Source of the DNA: Ferrovibrio sp035304305
GTDB lineage: Bacteria; Pseudomonadota; Alphaproteobacteria; Ferrovibrionales; Ferrovibrionaceae
Assembly: GCF_035304305.1 (NCBI RefSeq)
Contig: NZ_DATGQG010000059.1
Span: forward strand, 1 to 20,585
DNA length: 20,585 bases
Reading direction: 5' to 3'
Made by a program: the position numbers and the translations under genes. The notes beneath the pieces were generated by a model. It worked only from the letters and a program-made list of their open reading frames with translations, had not been told where the DNA came from and did not search any database. Positions 6,933-14,128 of the stretch are shown piece by piece (position 1 is the first letter of the stretch; each line of letters opens with the position of its first letter).

Positions 6933-7838
6933 TCAGCGCTGCGCCGGTGCGAGGTTGACCAGGGCGACGCCCGCCATCGTTGCCGCCATGCCGAACAGGG
7001 CCAGCAGGTTCAGCTCCTCGCCGAACAGGAAGAAGGCCACCACCGCCGTGCAGGGTGGCACCAGGAAGAACAGGCTGGAGACCTTGGCCGCGGCGCCGCG
7101 CCGGATCAACAGGAAGAGCAGCGAGATTGCACCCAGCGAGAGCACGATGCAGAGCCAGCCGAGCGCGAAGATGAATTCGCCGCTCCATTCGATCACGCGC
7201 GCCTCGAAGAGCAGCGCAAAGGGCGTCAGAACCAGGGCCGAGGCGGCAAACTGGATCGCGGTGCCCGAGCGCAGGTCGACGCCGGGGCAGAATTTCTTCT
7301 GGTACAGCGTGCCGATGGTGATACCGACCAGCGCGATCACCGACAGGGCATAGCCCCAGACCGAGCCCTCACCGATGCCGAGCCGGGTCCAGACCACCAG
7401 CACCACGCCGAAAAGGCCGAGCATGAGCCCGAGCCATTGCCGTCCGCTGACGCGCTCGCCCAGCAGGGTCCCGGCGGCGGCGGCCACCAGCAGCGGCTGG
7501 ATGCCGACGATCAGCGCCGAGACTCCGGCCGAGACGCCGTGGAAAATCGAGGCGAACACGCCGCCCAGATAGGTCGCATGCAGCAGCATTCCGGCCACGG
7601 CGATATGCAGCGCCGTTTTCCAGTCGCGCGGCCAGGGCGCGCCGCTCAGGCCCGCGAAGGCCGCCAGCAGCACGGTCACGATGGCGAAGCGGAGGATGAG
7701 GAAGGTCATCGGCTCGGCATAAGGCAGGCCGAGCTTGGCGCCGATGAAGCCGGTGGACCAGAGCAGCACGAAAATCCCCGGCATGCTGGCAAGCGCAAGG
7801 GAAGACAGGCTGACCGGCTGAGAGGATGTGTCGGACAT
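6933..7838 (-). CDS. DMT superfamily (EamA-type) inner-membrane transporter
   Basis: 301 aa from the ATG at 7836-7838. This is a 10-helix drug/metabolite transporter with two EamA repeats. Hydrophobic helices are visible throughout, from 'MPGIFVLLWSTGFIGAKLGL' to 'LALFGMAATMAGVALVNLAP'. The typical EamA text 'VSAGVSALIVGIQPLLVA' closes the first repeat, and 'FFLVPPCTAVVAFFLFGEE' lies in the second. Members export amino acids, metabolites or drugs, and the substrate here cannot be read. The start is uncertain: ATGs at 7869-7871 and 7866-7868 and a TTG at 7893-7895 are in frame upstream, and none has a clear Shine-Dalgarno sequence. A -10-like TATGCT (7900-7895) would place the RNA start near 7888 and so rule out the TTG. 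It is coupled to chaC, which raises the possibility that the pair handles glutathione- or cysteine-derived compounds. Confidence 0.9.
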   Translation of the reverse strand: MSDTSSQPVSLSSLALASMPGIFVLLWSTGFIGAKLGLPYAEPMTFLILRFAIVTVLLAAFAGLSGAPWPRDWKTALHIAVAGMLLHATYLGGVFASIFHGVSAGVSALIVGIQPLLVAAAAGTLLGERVSGRQWLGLMLGLFGVVLVVWTRLGIGEGSVWGYALSVIALVGITIGTLYQKKFCPGVDLRSGTAIQFAASALVLTPFALLFEARVIEWSGEFIFALGWLCIVLSLGAISLLFLLIRRGAAAKVSSLFFLVPPCTAVVAFFLFGEELNLLALFGMAATMAGVALVNLAPAQR

Positions 7839-7920
7839 GAATGGGGCGGCTGTTCTGTTGGGCGGCATCATCGGTCGAACCGGCCGCGACCGCAAGCATA
7901 GCGCCTAACCGGCCGCCGGG

Positions 7921-7955
7921 TAGTGATCGCGCGCACAGCCTGCTATACCTGCCGC
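7921..7955 (+). promoter_or_regulatory. Candidate promoter giving a leaderless DUF2125 mRNA
   Basis: An extended -10-like sequence, TGC-TATACC (hexamer 7944-7949), lies exactly 6 nt before the ATG at 7956. A weak -35 (TAGTGA, 7921-7926) is 17 bp upstream. If this is the promoter, transcription would begin at or next to the A of the start codon, with no room for a Shine-Dalgarno sequence. None is visible either. Confidence 0.4.
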
Positions 7956-8966
7956 ATGCGCTATTTCGTCCTCATCGGCCTGATCCTCGGCGCCCTGGTC
8001 GGCTATTACCTGCTCTGGGCACATCTCTCCGACCAGGTGGCAGCCGAGGCCACGCGCTGGGCCGAGGCACAGCGCGCCCAGGGCCGCGAGGTCAGCTACG
8101 ACCGGCTGCGGCAATGGGGCTTCCCCTATCGCCTCTCGCTGACGATGGAGAATCTCCGCTGGCATGATCCGCAATCGGCGGTCGGCTGGCGTATCGAAGC
8201 GGACGAGGTCAACGCGCATCTCCAGCTGTGGAAACTGGACCACGTCATCTTCGATCTCAACGGCGCACAGCGGCTGGCCTGGAAGGAGGGCGATGCGGAG
8301 CGGCAGGTGACGCTGACGGCCGAACGGTTCCGCTCGAGCCTGGTGCTGGACGCCGCGGGCAACTGGCTGCGCCTGGCCGCCGACCTGGAGAAACCCTCCC
8401 TGTCCGGCGCCCTGCAGGACTGGCGCGCGGACAAACTGCTGCTGCATGCGCGCCGGGCGGGCAATGTGCCGCCCAGCGCCGACCTCGCCCTGCAGGCCGA
8501 GGCGGTGACGCTGCCGGCATCCGCCGACGGCCCGCTGGGGCGCCAGATCGCCTCGCTCCGGCTGGTCGGCAATGCCCGCGGCACGGCGGTGGGCAGGACA
8601 CCGGAGGACCTGCTGGGTACCTGGCGCGATTCCGGCGGCATCGTCGAATTCGAGACCATCGCGCTGCAATGGGGCGCGCTGCGGATGAACGGCGATGGCA
8701 GCCTGACGCTGGACAAGCAGTTCCGCCCGCTCGGCGCCATGACAGGCCAGATCCGCGGCGCCGAAGCCGGCCTCGATGCGCTGGTCGCGGCCGGCCGGAT
8801 GAAGCCGGAAGACGCCGCCGCCGGCAAGGCGGCGCTCGGCGTCATCGCCCTGCGCGACGACCGGGGCGAGCGTTATCTGCCGGTGCCGCTGACCGCGCAG
8901 GAGGGCCGCCTGTTCCTCGGCCCCGTGCCGCTCTTTGCCCTGCAGCCGATCCTGCCGGGGAAGTGA
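7956..8966 (+). CDS. DUF2125 domain protein with N-terminal membrane anchor
   Basis: 336 aa. Recognised as the alphaproteobacterial DUF2125 family, whose function is unknown to me. The N-terminus 'MRYFVLIGLILGALVGYYLLW' is one hydrophobic helix after a single basic residue, without an obvious cleavage site. It is probably an uncleaved anchor with the rest in the periplasm. The body has alternating hydrophobic and polar strands ('YRLSLTMENLRWHDP', 'WRIEADEVNAHLQLWKLDHV'), resembling long beta-rich proteins such as AsmA-like ones. That comparison is only an impression. 'GTWRDSGGIVEFETIALQWG' and 'LRMNGDGSLTLDKQFRPLG' are typical of the family. The ATG at 7956 is preferred over an in-frame GTG at 7923, which would put a polar stretch before the anchor. 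It converges on tyrA, a neighbour often seen in this group. Confidence 0.8.
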   Translation: MRYFVLIGLILGALVGYYLLWAHLSDQVAAEATRWAEAQRAQGREVSYDRLRQWGFPYRLSLTMENLRWHDPQSAVGWRIEADEVNAHLQLWKLDHVIFDLNGAQRLAWKEGDAERQVTLTAERFRSSLVLDAAGNWLRLAADLEKPSLSGALQDWRADKLLLHARRAGNVPPSADLALQAEAVTLPASADGPLGRQIASLRLVGNARGTAVGRTPEDLLGTWRDSGGIVEFETIALQWGALRMNGDGSLTLDKQFRPLGAMTGQIRGAEAGLDALVAAGRMKPEDAAAGKAALGVIALRDDRGERYLPVPLTAQEGRLFLGPVPLFALQPILPGK

Positions 8967-8967
8967 C

Positions 8968-9067
8968 GACGGACTGACAGAAGCCGTCACCCTTGCGCGA
9001 AGCACAAGGGTCTATCCCACCTATCCGCATGACCGAACCGGCGTCCGGGCCTCGGCCTGTGCCGAGG
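8968..9067. terminator. Cluster of three stem-loops between DUF2125 gene and tyrA
   Basis: Three stem-loops follow the DUF2125 stop codon. GACGG/CCGTC has arms at 8968-8972 and 8984-8988. ACCCTTG/CAAGGGT has 7-bp arms at 8989-8995 and 9005-9011, with an inner GC-GAA-GC. CCTCGGC-CTGT-GCCGAGG (9050-9067) is a perfect 7-bp stem with a 4-nt loop. No clear U-tract follows any of them on either strand. They may be weak or factor-assisted terminators for the two convergent genes. The tyrA stop codon is at 9137. Confidence 0.4.
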
Positions 9068-9136
9068 GCGGCGATCTTTGTGACCGGACTTCAGCCACAT
9101 GGGCCGCGACGATTGTGTCCGGCGCGAAAGATCGAA

Positions 9137-10072
9137 TTAAGCTGACGTATCCTTCTCCGCCGCGGCGCGGCCGAAATCGGGGGCCGCGGTTTCCTGGCCG
9201 GCATCGATGATGGCACGGCGAATGGCGCGGGTGCGGGTGAAGAGGTCGAACAGCGTGTCGCCTTCGCCCCAGCGGATGGCGCGCTGCAGCGCGATCAGAT
9301 CCTCGGTGAAGCGGCCGAGCATCTCCAGAACCGCTTCCCTGTTGTTGAGGAAGACGTCGCGCCACATGGTCGGGTCGGAGGCGGCGATGCGGGTGAAGTC
9401 ACGGAAACCGCCGGCGGAATACTTGATCACTTCCGACTGGGTCACGGTCTCCAGATCATCCGCCGTGCCGACGATGTTGTAGGCGATCAGATGCGGCACA
9501 TGGCTGGTGATGGCCAGCACGAGGTCGTGATGCCGCGGGTCCATGGCCTCGACCCGGCTGCCGAAGGCGGTCCAGAAGGCCTTCACCTTCTCCACAGCGC
9601 CGGCATCGGTGTGCGCTTCAGGCGTCAGGATGCACCAGCGATTGCGGAACAGACTGGCGAAGCCGGCTTTCGGGCCGGAATGCTCGGTGCCTGCGACCGG
9701 GTGCCCCGGCACCAGATGCACGCCCTGCGGCAGGCGCGGCGCCACGTCGCGGATCACCGCCTGCTTGCAGGAACCGACATCGGAGACGATGGCGCCCGCC
9801 TTCAGATGCGGCCCGATATGCGCGGCAACCGCGGCATTGGCGCCGAGCGGCACGCAGAGCATGACCAGGTCCGCATCCTTCACCGCCTCCGCGGCATCGG
9901 CATGGACGCTGTCGCCGAGCTTCAGTTCGGTGGCTTCGTTGCGGTGTGCTTCCAGCGCATCGGCGATGGCGATATGGCGGGCGACGCCCTGCTCGCGTGC
10001 CGCGCGCGCCACCGACGAGCCGATCAGGCCGATGCCGATGATGGCAAGACGGTCGAACAGCGGCGCGGCCAT
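9137..10072 (-). CDS. tyrA: Prephenate/arogenate (cyclohexadienyl) dehydrogenase
   Basis: 311 aa. It carries out oxidative decarboxylation of prephenate (or arogenate) on the route to tyrosine, using NAD(P)+. The Rossmann motif 'IIGIGLIGSSVARAAR' (glycines 13, 15 and 18) opens the protein. 'DLVMLCVPLGA' and 'IVSDVGSCKQAV' follow. The substrate-binding motif 'HPVAGTEHSGP' (residues 124-134) is diagnostic. 'SHVPHLIAYNIVG' and 'GGFRDFTRIAASDPTMWRDV' complete the family pattern. There is no fused chorismate mutase or ACT domain. Chorismate mutase is instead encoded by a separate gene upstream. It is the last gene of an apparent operon (chorismate mutase - hisC - tyrA), with its ATG 8 nt after the hisC stop codon. 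Whether prephenate or arogenate is preferred cannot be decided from sequence. Confidence 0.95.
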   Translation of the reverse strand: MAAPLFDRLAIIGIGLIGSSVARAAREQGVARHIAIADALEAHRNEATELKLGDSVHADAAEAVKDADLVMLCVPLGANAAVAAHIGPHLKAGAIVSDVGSCKQAVIRDVAPRLPQGVHLVPGHPVAGTEHSGPKAGFASLFRNRWCILTPEAHTDAGAVEKVKAFWTAFGSRVEAMDPRHHDLVLAITSHVPHLIAYNIVGTADDLETVTQSEVIKYSAGGFRDFTRIAASDPTMWRDVFLNNREAVLEMLGRFTEDLIALQRAIRWGEGDTLFDLFTRTRAIRRAIIDAGQETAAPDFGRAAAEKDTSA

Positions 10073-10080
10073 CGCCCTGC

Positions 10081-11175
10081 CTACTTCTTTCCGGCCATGA
10101 AATCGGCCAGCGCCGCGATCACCAGATCGTTCTCTTCCACGGTGCCGATGGTGAGCCGCAGCGCTTCCGCAAGACCGTAGCCGCCCATGGCGCGCAGGAT
10201 CAGGCCGCGGCTGCGCAGGAAGTCGTCGGCCTCCTTCGCCTGCTCCGCCCCCCTGGGGAAGCGGATCAGCACGAAATTGCCGACGCTGGGCAGCACTTCG
10301 AGGCCATGCATCGCCAGGGAGGTGCGCACGCGCGGCAGCTCGGTGTCGTTGTGGCTGCGCGCCTTGTCGAGCCAGGCGACATCCTCCAGCGCGGCGACAC
10401 CGGCAGCCTGGGCGGCAGCGTTGACGTTGAACGGACCGCGCACGCGGTTCAGCACATCCACCACATTCTTCGGCGCATAGGTCCAGCCCAGACGCAGGGC
10501 GGCAAGGCCGTAGATCTTGGAGAAGGTGCGCATCATCACCGTGTCGTCACGGGATGCCACCAGCTCCATGCCGTTGGAGTAGTCGTTGCGGCTGACATAT
10601 TCGGCATAGGCCGCGTCCACCACCAGCAGCACGCCGGCGGGCAGGCTGTCACGCAGGCGGCGCAGCTCGGAAGCCGTGATGTAGCTGCCGGTCGGGTTGT
10701 TCGGATTGGCGAGGAAGACGATCTTCGTCTTCGCCGTCACCGCCTTGAGCAGCGCGTCCACGTCGGCGGTGAAATTCTGCTCCGGCGCCGTGACCGGGGT
10801 GGCGCCCCGCGCCTTGGCCGCGATGGCGTACATCAGGAAGCCATGGCGCGAATACAGGACCTCGTCGCCCGGGCCGCAATAGGCGGCGCAGATCAGCGCG
10901 ATCATCTCGTCCGATCCGTTGGAGCAGACGATGTTCTCCGCCGGCAGGCCGTAATGCTGCGCCAGCGCCTGGCGCAGGACATCGACGCCGCCATCGGGAT
11001 AGCGGTGCAGCTCGCCGGCCATGCTCCGGTAGGCCTCGATCGCCCGCGGGCTCGGCCCGATCGGCGTCTCGTTGGAGGACAGCTTGTGCACCCTGGCGAC
11101 ACCCGGCACGCTGCCTTCGCCGCCCTTGTAGGGCGCGATGTCGAGAATTCCGGGTTGCGGCTTCGGCGCGGTCAC
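10081..11175 (-). CDS. hisC: Histidinol-phosphate / aromatic aminotransferase HisC
   Basis: 364 aa from the GTG at 11173-11175. PLP-dependent fold type I aminotransferase of the HisC family. Seen are 'HKLSSNETPIGPSP', 'CSNGSDEMI', 'LANPNNPTG' (PLP contact Asn), 'VVDAAYAEY' (PLP-N1 Asp) and the Schiff-base lysine in 'RTFSKIYGLAALRLGW' (K220 in this numbering). The known reaction is imidazole-acetol phosphate to histidinol phosphate. Being flanked by chorismate mutase and tyrA, it may also, or mainly, transaminate aromatic keto acids such as prephenate or phenylpyruvate. That is inferred from context. Another GTG at 11182-11184 would add three residues, but the Shine-Dalgarno GAAGGAG runs directly into it. 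The second GTG has GGAG at 8 nt, so I chose that one. Confidence 0.93.
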   Translation of the reverse strand: MTAPKPQPGILDIAPYKGGEGSVPGVARVHKLSSNETPIGPSPRAIEAYRSMAGELHRYPDGGVDVLRQALAQHYGLPAENIVCSNGSDEMIALICAAYCGPGDEVLYSRHGFLMYAIAAKARGATPVTAPEQNFTADVDALLKAVTAKTKIVFLANPNNPTGSYITASELRRLRDSLPAGVLLVVDAAYAEYVSRNDYSNGMELVASRDDTVMMRTFSKIYGLAALRLGWTYAPKNVVDVLNRVRGPFNVNAAAQAAGVAALEDVAWLDKARSHNDTELPRVRTSLAMHGLEVLPSVGNFVLIRFPRGAEQAKEADDFLRSRGLILRAMGGYGLAEALRLTIGTVEENDLVIAALADFMAGKK

Positions 11176-11211
11176 GTCAGTCACTCCTTCAAAAATTCAC
11201 CCTGGCCGATC

Positions 11212-12078
11212 CTAGCTCTCGGCCACCGGCACCGGATAGGCGCCAATCACGACGGCATCGGAAATCAGGTTCGGGTCCGCAGCGCGGAAGGCCGCCATCC
11301 GGTCGTCGCTGTCCGGCACGAAACCGGTAACCTCCACCAGCATGCGGGCGACGCCGCTGGTGCCGCGATGCTGGGCCAGCACGCGGCTTTCCAGCCCCGC
11401 CTGGGCGAGCAGGCTGTTCAGGCGTGCCACGCTGGAAGCATCCTCGTTCATGTAGACGACGATCAGCGTGCAGTCCTCGCCCGATTCCTCCGGCGGGGTG
11501 CGGGCGATCACGTAACAGCCCAGTTCGGCGATGCGGCCGCGCGGATTGGGCACGAACGGCAGGCGGGCGATGATCCGGGGGGTATCTTCGGCGCGGCTGG
11601 CCAGCAGCGGCCACCAGACCTCCTTCTCGCCGTCCTCCGGCATCGCCATCACGCCCAGCGTCGCCGGCTGGGAGTTGACCGCCCGGATGACGGCAGTCGC
11701 CGTGGTGCAGAGCTGCATCGGGGTGGTCGAGCCGTAGAAGTCGCGGGCCAGATCCCAGCGCGCCGCCGACTTGTTCGGCGCATGCACGGCAACCTTGACC
11801 GGCGCCTGCAGGTCGTAAAGCGAGGAGATCATCTCGCGCCAGATCCGCAGCAGCGCCGCCGGCGGCAGGCCGGTGCGATGGCGCTCCAGCAGGCGGCGCA
11901 GGATCTGCGCCTCACGTCCCGGCCGCAGGAAGACGCCGTCCGAGCCGCCCTCCGTGCGCTTGGTTTCGGCCACGCGCTGGACGGCTTCGGCGCGGCGGCG
12001 CAGCAGGTCCTGGATCTGGTCGTCCAGCACATCGATCTCGCGGCGCAGGTCGGCCAGGCTCGGAATATGGTCGCTCAT
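11212..12078 (-). CDS. Chorismate mutase (AroQ) with degenerate dehydratase/ACT-like C-terminal region
   Basis: 288 aa. Residues about 8-92 are an AroQ-type chorismate mutase: 'LADLRREIDVLDDQIQDLL', 'RRAEAVQRVAETKR' (catalytic Arg and Lys equivalents) and 'FLRPGREAQILRRL' (the Arg-Glu pair), then 'LLRIWREMISSLYDLQ'. It converts chorismate to prephenate. The remaining 190 residues are laid out like a prephenate dehydratase plus an ACT-like tail ('DCTLIVVYMNEDASSVARLN'), but I cannot find the catalytic TRF motif of PheA. Dehydratase activity is therefore doubtful, and the region may be regulatory. The start is the ATG at 12078 (MSDHIPSLADL). An in-frame extension to 12204 does not resemble the family. 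It is the first gene of the hisC-tyrA operon and is divergent from metX. Confidence 0.87.
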   Translation of the reverse strand: MSDHIPSLADLRREIDVLDDQIQDLLRRRAEAVQRVAETKRTEGGSDGVFLRPGREAQILRRLLERHRTGLPPAALLRIWREMISSLYDLQAPVKVAVHAPNKSAARWDLARDFYGSTTPMQLCTTATAVIRAVNSQPATLGVMAMPEDGEKEVWWPLLASRAEDTPRIIARLPFVPNPRGRIAELGCYVIARTPPEESGEDCTLIVVYMNEDASSVARLNSLLAQAGLESRVLAQHRGTSGVARMLVEVTGFVPDSDDRMAAFRAADPNLISDAVVIGAYPVPVAES

Positions 12079-12122
12079 GGGAACGCTGTTTGGAACGGGC
12101 TCGAGGGGCGGAAAGCCGCTTA

Positions 12123-12151
12123 GTCTTAGGACCTTCAACGGCCGATTGCAA
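12123..12151 (-). promoter_or_regulatory. Possible promoter for the chorismate mutase-hisC-tyrA operon
   Basis: On the minus strand, TTGCAA (12151-12146) and TAAGAC (12128-12123) are 17 bp apart. The hexamers match 4/6 and 3/6 of the sigma-70 consensus. They lie about 45 bp upstream of the start codon at 12078. The -35 falls inside a small inverted repeat, CGGCC/GGCCG (12139-12143 and 12153-12157). Confidence 0.25.
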
Positions 12152-12174
12152 AGGCCGAAAGAGCATTGAAGACA

Positions 12175-12203
12175 TTGACTCGCAGGGCGTTGCTCCGTAA
12201 GCA
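12175..12203 (+). promoter_or_regulatory. Possible promoter for metX-metW
   Basis: TTGACT (12175-12180, 5/6 of the -35 consensus) and TAAGCA (12198-12203) are separated by exactly 17 bp. Transcription would start near 12210. That would leave a leader of roughly 100 nt containing the structures listed at 12203-12287. The -10 match is weak. Confidence 0.35.
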
Positions 12204-12287
12204 CAGGGTCCCGCCGCCGGACAGGGTCCCGGCCCGGGTTCCGGCGAGCGAAGCCCTCGCGGCCGGAATTCCCGCTCCAAGCCCTGT
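12203..12287 (+). promoter_or_regulatory. Structured 5' leader of metX with alternative pairings
   Basis: A long hairpin can be drawn from GGG-TTCCG-GCGAG (12236-12248), loop CGAAGCC, CTCGC (12256-12260), bulge GGC, CGGAA (12264-12268), bulge TT, CCC (12271-12273). Two direct copies of ACAGGGTCCCG lie before it (12203-12213 and 12221-12231). Each contains ACAGGG, which can pair with the single CCCTGT at 12282-12287, so two mutually exclusive closing stems are possible. I do not see the SAM-II consensus. In such GC-rich DNA, chance pairing is a real alternative. Confidence 0.3.
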
Positions 12288-12308
12288 AGGATTTGCCGGC
12301 TGCCTGCC

Positions 12309-13484
12309 ATGAGTGCCGTTCGCCCCTCCCTGCACAATCTCGATCCCATCGGCCCCGGCCATCGCGTCACCCTGGGCGAGACCCTGCCGCTCAAGCTCGA
12401 TTGCGGGCTCGATCTCGGCCCTTTCCGGGTGGCCTACTGCACCTACGGCACGCTGAATGCCGACAAGTCGAATGCCATCCTGGTCTGCCATGCACTGACC
12501 GGCGACCAGCATGCCGCCAACCCGCATCCGATCACCGGCAAGCCGGGCTGGTGGGGCACGATGGTGGGACCCGGCAAGGTGATCGACACCGACCGCTTCT
12601 TCGTCATCTGCGCCAATGTGCTGGGCGGCTGCATGGGCTCGTCCGGCCCCGCCGAGATCGACCCGGCCACCGGCAAGCCCTACGGCCTGCGCTTCCCGGT
12701 GATCACCATCCGCGACATGGTGAACGCGCAGGCGATGCTGCTCGACCATCTCGGTATCCGGCAGCTGTTCTGCGTGATCGGCGGCTCGATGGGCGGCATG
12801 CAGGTGCTGCAGTGGGCCGCCAGCTATCCCGACCGCGTCTTTGCCGCCATCCCGATCGCCTGCGCCGCCAAGCATTCGGCGCAGAACATCGCCTTCCATG
12901 AGGTCGGGCGGCAGGCGATCTATGCCGATCCGCAATGGCACAAGGGCGACTATTTCGAGCATGGCACGATTCCGCGCGCCGGCCTCGCCGTGGCGCGCAT
13001 GGCCGCGCACATCACCTATCTCTCGGAAGCCGCCCTGCACCGGAAATTCGGCCGCAACCTGCAGAACCGCGAGCGCATCACCTACGGCTTCGAGACCGAG
13101 TTCCAGGTCGAGAGCTATCTGCTGCATCAGGGCTCGACCTTCGTGGAGCGGTTCGACGCCAACTCGTATCTCTACATCACCCGCGCCATGGACTACTTCG
13201 ATCTGGCGGCGCAGGCCGGCGGCAACCTCGCCAATGTCTTCCAGGGATCGAAGACCCGCTTCTGCGTCGTCTCCTTCACCTCCGACTGGCTGTTCCCGAC
13301 CTCGGAGAACAAGGAGATCGTGCGCGCCCTGAACGCCGCCGCCGCCAATGTCAGCTTCGTCGAAATCGAGACCGACAAGGGCCATGACGCTTTCCTGCTG
13401 GACGAACCGGAGATGTTCCGCACCCTGAAAGGCTTTCTCGACGGCTGCGCGGAAGTCCGCGGCCTGAACGGAGCTGCCCCGTGA
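12309..13484 (+). CDS. metX: Homoserine O-acyltransferase MetX
   Basis: 391 aa. An alpha/beta-hydrolase-fold enzyme that transfers an acyl group (usually acetyl from acetyl-CoA) to homoserine, the first committed step of methionine synthesis. The catalytic nucleophile is in 'VIGGSMGGMQVLQW' (S160), the acid in 'SFTSDWLFP' (D326) and the histidine in 'DKGHDAFLL' (H359). 'CHALTGDQHAA', 'GPGKVIDTDRFFVICANVLGG' (oxyanion region) and 'FVERFDANSYLYITRAMDYFD' are diagnostic of MetX rather than of other hydrolases. Some MetX proteins use succinyl-CoA, and I cannot distinguish the two from sequence by eye. The ATG at 12309 lacks a strong Shine-Dalgarno. It overlaps metW by four bases (GTGA at 13481-13484), as in the common metX-metW operon. 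Confidence 0.96.
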   Translation: MSAVRPSLHNLDPIGPGHRVTLGETLPLKLDCGLDLGPFRVAYCTYGTLNADKSNAILVCHALTGDQHAANPHPITGKPGWWGTMVGPGKVIDTDRFFVICANVLGGCMGSSGPAEIDPATGKPYGLRFPVITIRDMVNAQAMLLDHLGIRQLFCVIGGSMGGMQVLQWAASYPDRVFAAIPIACAAKHSAQNIAFHEVGRQAIYADPQWHKGDYFEHGTIPRAGLAVARMAAHITYLSEAALHRKFGRNLQNRERITYGFETEFQVESYLLHQGSTFVERFDANSYLYITRAMDYFDLAAQAGGNLANVFQGSKTRFCVVSFTSDWLFPTSENKEIVRALNAAAANVSFVEIETDKGHDAFLLDEPEMFRTLKGFLDGCAEVRGLNGAAP

Positions 13485-14128
13485 ACGAGCAACGCAGCCT
13501 GGTGCCGTCGGGGCACCGCGATATCCGCCGCGACCTGCTGCTGATCGCCGAGATGGTGGCGCCGAAAAGCCGCCTGCTCGATGTCGGCTGCGGCGATGGC
13601 GCGCTGCTGGAATACCTCGCGCGCGAGAAGGATGTGGACGGCCGCGGCATCGAGATCCGCCAGAGCGGCGTCAATGCCTGCGTGGCCCGCGGCCTCAGCG
13701 TCATCCAGGGCGACGCCGACTCGGACTTGCCGGACTATCCCGATGCGGCCTTCGACTATGTCGTGCTGAGCCTGACGCTGCAGGCTACCAGGAATCCGCG
13801 CAAGGTGCTGCACGAGATGCTGCGCATCGGGCGCCGCGCCATCGTCTCCTTCCCGAACTTCGCCTACTGGCATGTGCGGCTGCAGCTGCTGTTCGGCGGC
13901 CGCATGCCCATGACGGCGGCGCTGGACGACCCCTGGTACGAGACCCAGAACATCCATCTCTGCACGATTCTGGATTTCGACGAGCTCTGCGCCAGGGACG
14001 GCATCGTGGTCGAGCAGCGCATCGCGGTCGACGGCCGGGGCAACCGCGACGGCTGGCGGCTGCAGGGCAGCATGGCCAATATCTTCGGCGCGCAGGCCGT
14101 CTATCTGCTGCGGCGCCGCGGCACCTGA
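13481..14128 (+). CDS. metW: Methionine biosynthesis protein MetW
   Basis: 215 aa with a GTG start inside the end of metX. A SAM-methyltransferase-fold protein. The motif 'RLLDVGCGDGALLEYL' (residues 31-46) is followed by 'GRGIEIRQSGVNACVARGL', 'VIQGDADSDLPDYPDAAFDY' and 'VVLSLTLQATRNPRKVLHEM'. The C-terminal half, 'FPNFAYWHVRLQLLFGGRMP' and 'WYETQNIHLCTILDFDELC', is specific to MetW. MetW is thought to form a complex with MetX and support its activity, and its own methyl-transfer reaction is not established. The 4-base GTGA overlap points to translational coupling. Its stop codon abuts the stop codon of the convergent methyltransferase with no base between. Confidence 0.95.
   Translation: MNEQRSLVPSGHRDIRRDLLLIAEMVAPKSRLLDVGCGDGALLEYLAREKDVDGRGIEIRQSGVNACVARGLSVIQGDADSDLPDYPDAAFDYVVLSLTLQATRNPRKVLHEMLRIGRRAIVSFPNFAYWHVRLQLLFGGRMPMTAALDDPWYETQNIHLCTILDFDELCARDGIVVEQRIAVDGRGNRDGWRLQGSMANIFGAQAVYLLRRRGT

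Noticed and set aside
10306..12123. A 605-codon plus-strand frame opposite hisC and chorismate mutase.
   Set aside because: It lies antisense to two confidently identified genes, and its composition (Arg/His/Gly/Asp-rich) is that of a shadow frame.
12079..12204. A leader peptide or N-terminal extension of chorismate mutase (42 in-frame codons).
   Set aside because: It is not rich in Phe or Tyr codons, does not resemble the family, and would run through the likely promoter.
12100..12205. A possible SAM-II riboswitch upstream of metX (CGGCC-GATTGCAAA-GGCCG).
   Set aside because: The loop is too short for the SAM-II first loop, and the conserved downstream pairing segment is not present.
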